Position numbers and translations under genes: made by a program
Notes under the pieces: generated by a model
What the model saw: only the letters and a program-made list of their open reading frames with translations
Told to the model about the DNA's origin: nothing
Databases searched by the model: none
Shown here: piece after piece, positions 5,869 through 7,140 of the stretch
How the letters are laid out: each line of letters starts with the position of its first letter
Numbering within the stretch: position 1 is the first letter of the stretch
Origin: an uncultured Oscillospiraceae bacterium
GTDB taxonomy: Bacteria; Bacillota; Clostridia; Oscillospirales; Ruminococcaceae
NCBI GenBank assembly: GCA_900548355.1
Contig: URKR01000057.1
Location: 1-7,140 of the forward strand
DNA: 7,140 bases
Reading direction: 5' to 3'

Positions 5869-6819
5869 CTAGGCAACCCGCACGGCCAGCAAAGCGAAAC
5901 GCGCGTCGGTGTAAACGCTCGATGTGCCGCAGGTCGATAGGGTCAGCAGCTGGTCGCCGTATTCCGGCTTGACGCCGGTGTCATACAGCGCCAGCGCAAG
6001 GATCGCATCCACCCGGGCCTGCCAGTCGGCCCGGTCGGCGGCGTCAAAGAAGGTGTAGTAGGGCAGTTCGTCGGCGCCCAGTTCGGTGCGCAGCACGGCC
6101 ACAACCGCCCAGGTGCCGGGTTCTGTCAGCGTATCGAAGGTGAAGGTCGGGTGTTCACGCCAGAAATCTTCGTCGGCATAGGCGTCCAGCTCACCGAACA
6201 TCGAACCGTCGGCCATATTGTGGCCGTAAATCAGCCAGTTTGCGGTCGGGTCCGGGGTAATGCGGCAGCGCTCGTCAAGAAACAGGGAACCGGAGGTGGC
6301 GTACAGCCGGTCAAACCCGCGGCGCAGATAGTATTCGTTGTCGCCGGGCGTCTGCAGAACAGGGTAGTCGATGTTTGTGCCGTCCACCCGCAGCCAGCCG
6401 ACCAGATCGGGATTTTCGGCATACAGTTCGCGGTAGGCCGGCAGGATCGCGGCCTCGGTCTCGGCGTCAGGGGATGGGGCCGGCGCGGGGCTGGCCTGGG
6501 CGTCTGCATCGGCATCGGCGGTGGCGGCCAGCGCATCAACGGTGACAGGCCGCACCGTCACCGGAGTGCGGGCGTGTTCGGGGGTGGCGGCGGTTTCGGC
6601 CGAAGCCGGCAGCACGGCCGGGGCGGGCGGTTCGGGCTGGCCGCCGCGGAACACCCACTGCCGCACCCCCAGCACGGCGGCCAGGCAGAGCGCCGCCAAA
6701 CCGCACACCCAGAGCAGGGCGGCCTGCCGGCGCTGGCGGCGGCGCAGCGCGGTCCGCGCGCCGAAGGGATAATAGGCGCTGTCCCCTTTCAGGCGGCGGT
6801 AGCGCTTGGTTCCGGGCAT
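5869..6819 (-). CDS. srtB: Class B sortase
   Basis: This 316-residue membrane-anchored transpeptidase cleaves a C-terminal sorting signal and attaches the protein to the cell wall or joins pilin-like subunits. A basic N-terminus (about 1-33) precedes one membrane segment (about 34-53). A long Pro/Ala/Thr/Asp-rich linker (about 60-120) includes a DADADA stretch, then the sortase fold starts at about YRELYAENPDLVGWL. Typical class B blocks follow: GTNIDYPVLQ, DNEYYLRR, GSLFLDER and WLIYGHNM. The catalytic residues are visible: H200 (YGHNM), C297 (TLSTC) and R307 (TDARF). AAAGGAG at 6832-6826 is 6 bases before the ATG at 6819; an upstream in-frame TTG at 6840 would place that site inside the gene and is rejected. 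No substrate with an LPxTG/NPxTG signal is in the window, so its target is unknown. Confidence 0.95.
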   Translation of the reverse strand: MPGTKRYRRLKGDSAYYPFGARTALRRRQRRQAALLWVCGLAALCLAAVLGVRQWVFRGGQPEPPAPAVLPASAETAATPEHARTPVTVRPVTVDALAATADADADAQASPAPAPSPDAETEAAILPAYRELYAENPDLVGWLRVDGTNIDYPVLQTPGDNEYYLRRGFDRLYATSGSLFLDERCRITPDPTANWLIYGHNMADGSMFGELDAYADEDFWREHPTFTFDTLTEPGTWAVVAVLRTELGADELPYYTFFDAADRADWQARVDAILALALYDTGVKPEYGDQLLTLSTCGTSSVYTDARFALLAVRVA

Positions 6820-6825
6820 GGCGGG

Positions 6826-6832
6826 CTCCTTT
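6826..6832 (-). promoter_or_regulatory. Ribosome binding site deciding the sortase start
   Basis: AAAGGAG on the minus strand lies 6 bases before the ATG at 6819-6817. A longer in-frame reading from TTG at 6840 would use these bases as codons, so the shorter start is preferred. Confidence 0.8.
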
Positions 6833-6867
6833 CCTTGCAAGATAAGAAAGAACGAATTCGGTAGATC

Positions 6868-6885
6868 GCGCGCCTTGCGGCGCGC
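6868..6885. repeat. GC hairpin upstream of sortase
   Basis: A perfect 7-bp stem, GCGCGCC (6868-6874) with GGCGCGC (6879-6885), has a four-base loop TTGC. No T-run follows on either strand, so it is not called a terminator. It adjoins the first copy of the repeated unit at 6887. Confidence 0.6.
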
Positions 6886-6886
6886 T

Positions 6887-7036
6887 CAGACTGTTGAAAG
6901 GTCAAAAAAACGCCGGCGCCAGGAAAACGGCCCCGCGGCATTTTTCGAGGCGGCGTATGGATTCTTTCTTCTTCTGAGCTTCGAAAAGACAACAAAAACG
7001 GGGACGCCAAAGCGTCCCCAACAGACTGTCAAAAAA
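6887..7036. repeat. Direct repeat pair: CAGACT...GTCAAAAAA, one copy with an 8-base insertion
   Basis: Copy 2 (7022-7036) reads CAGACT followed directly by GTCAAAAAA. Copy 1 (6887-6909) has the same two halves (6887-6892 and 6901-6909) separated by 8 extra bases (6893-6900). Each copy lies 1-2 bases after a GC-rich hairpin (6868-6885 and 7000-7019), so hairpin plus unit looks like a duplicated module. Confidence 0.65.
6994..7019 (-). terminator. Intrinsic terminator on the minus strand
   Basis: A perfect 8-bp stem (GGGGACGC 7000-7007 with GCGTCCCC 7012-7019) with a four-base loop is followed, on the minus strand, by G and then five T (6998-6994). It would end a minus-strand transcript coming from beyond the right edge of the window, ahead of the sortase gene. 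Confidence 0.75.
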
Positions 7037-7046
7037 GTCATAATTC

Positions 7047-7081
7047 GTCTCCGTCGGCGGACATGCGCCGACGACGGAGAC
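7047..7081. repeat. Long imperfect hairpin near right edge
   Basis: GTCTCC (7047-7052) pairs with GGAGAC (7076-7081), and GTCGGCG (7053-7059) with CGCCGAC (7066-7072). This gives 13 pairs with a three-base bulge (7073-7075) and a six-base loop. On the minus strand a six-T run (7036-7031) lies 10 bases after the stem, too far for a classical terminator. The arms can also pair in another register (7047-7056 with 7072-7081). Confidence 0.6.
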
Positions 7082-7140
7082 ACCGCCAGGGAAATTTTGC
7101 GGCAAATTGTGTGCGAGGAGCTTTGCTCCGAGTGCGCGAT

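Larger units (their letters stand above)
6841..7140. other. Noncoding, hairpin-rich stretch upstream of the sortase gene
   Basis: About 300 bases without a gene I can support. Three overlapping short minus-strand frames exist, but none has a family match or a good ribosome site, and they run straight through the hairpins. The region holds hairpins at 6868-6885, 7000-7019 and 7047-7081. An 11-base palindrome lies at 7096-7106, and a further small stem at 7117-7121/7125-7129. Two copies of a 15-base unit are also present. No convincing sortase promoter was found. A dispersed repeat, a tandem terminator zone, or the 5' leader of the sortase transcript are all possible. Confidence 0.6.

Noticed and set aside
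6820..6840. Upstream TTG start for the sortase
   Set aside because: It would place the strong AAAGGAG site inside the coding region; the ATG at 6819 is 6 bases from that site.
6151..6864. Plus-strand open frame of 237 codons over the sortase gene
   Set aside because: Gly-rich shadow of an intact sortase with all catalytic residues.
6911..6940. GC palindromes followed on the minus strand by seven T as a further terminator
   Set aside because: CGCCGGCG (6911-6918) is self-complementary with no loop, and I could not find a good stem with a proper loop next to the T-run.
6789..7105. Three overlapping short minus-strand open frames upstream of sortase
   Set aside because: They overlap each other in different frames, run through the hairpins and terminator, and lack clear ribosome sites or family likeness. 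Real small proteins cannot be fully excluded without homologues.

Overview
The window is a GC-rich bacterial chromosome segment. It fits a high-GC clostridial lineage (Bacillota, Oscillospirales, something like Gemmiger, Subdoligranulum or Faecalibacterium). The grounds are strong AGGAGG-type ribosome sites, a DivIVA-like protein beside ftsZ, a class B sortase, and a PC4/YdbC-type small protein. The genus is an inference; the Gram-positive Firmicute assignment is firmer.

Left part, plus strand (1-2859): cell envelope and division. The window opens inside the 3' end of a MurA-like gene (peptidoglycan precursor synthesis). A ~227-base intergenic region follows, holding an inverted repeat with a T-rich loop, a good sigma-A-type promoter and a GC-rich leader. 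Then come a complete ftsZ and, 143 bases later, a DivIVA-like coiled-coil gene. A G+C hairpin plus T-run sits directly before the DivIVA ribosome site and leaves no room for a promoter after it. The two genes are therefore probably one transcript with partial termination between them. A strong intrinsic terminator closes the unit.

Middle, plus strand (2911-4836): one large polytopic membrane protein with a soluble C-terminal domain. It resembles GT-C-type glycosyltransferases, but its exact function is unknown. It ends against a bidirectional terminator (4928-4961) facing the minus-strand genes.

Right part, minus strand (4978-6819), in order of transcription from the right: a class B sortase with intact His/Cys/Arg, then a PC4/YdbC-like nucleic-acid-binding protein, then an HD-domain phosphohydrolase whose start overlaps the ydbC stop (TGATG). 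The ydbC-HD pair has its own promoter, lying just downstream of the sortase stop codon.

Right edge (6841-7140): about 300 bases with no convincing gene. It contains several hairpins, a minus-strand terminator, and two copies of a short T-run/hairpin module, one with an 8-base insertion. It may be a dispersed repeat or tandem terminator region.

No CRISPR array, transposase, phage gene, rRNA or tRNA was seen. Most of the window is core chromosome. The less ordinary points are the ftsZ-divIVA junction, the divergent FtsZ tail and DivIVA membrane-contact residues, the coupled PC4-HD pair, and the repeat-rich right edge.
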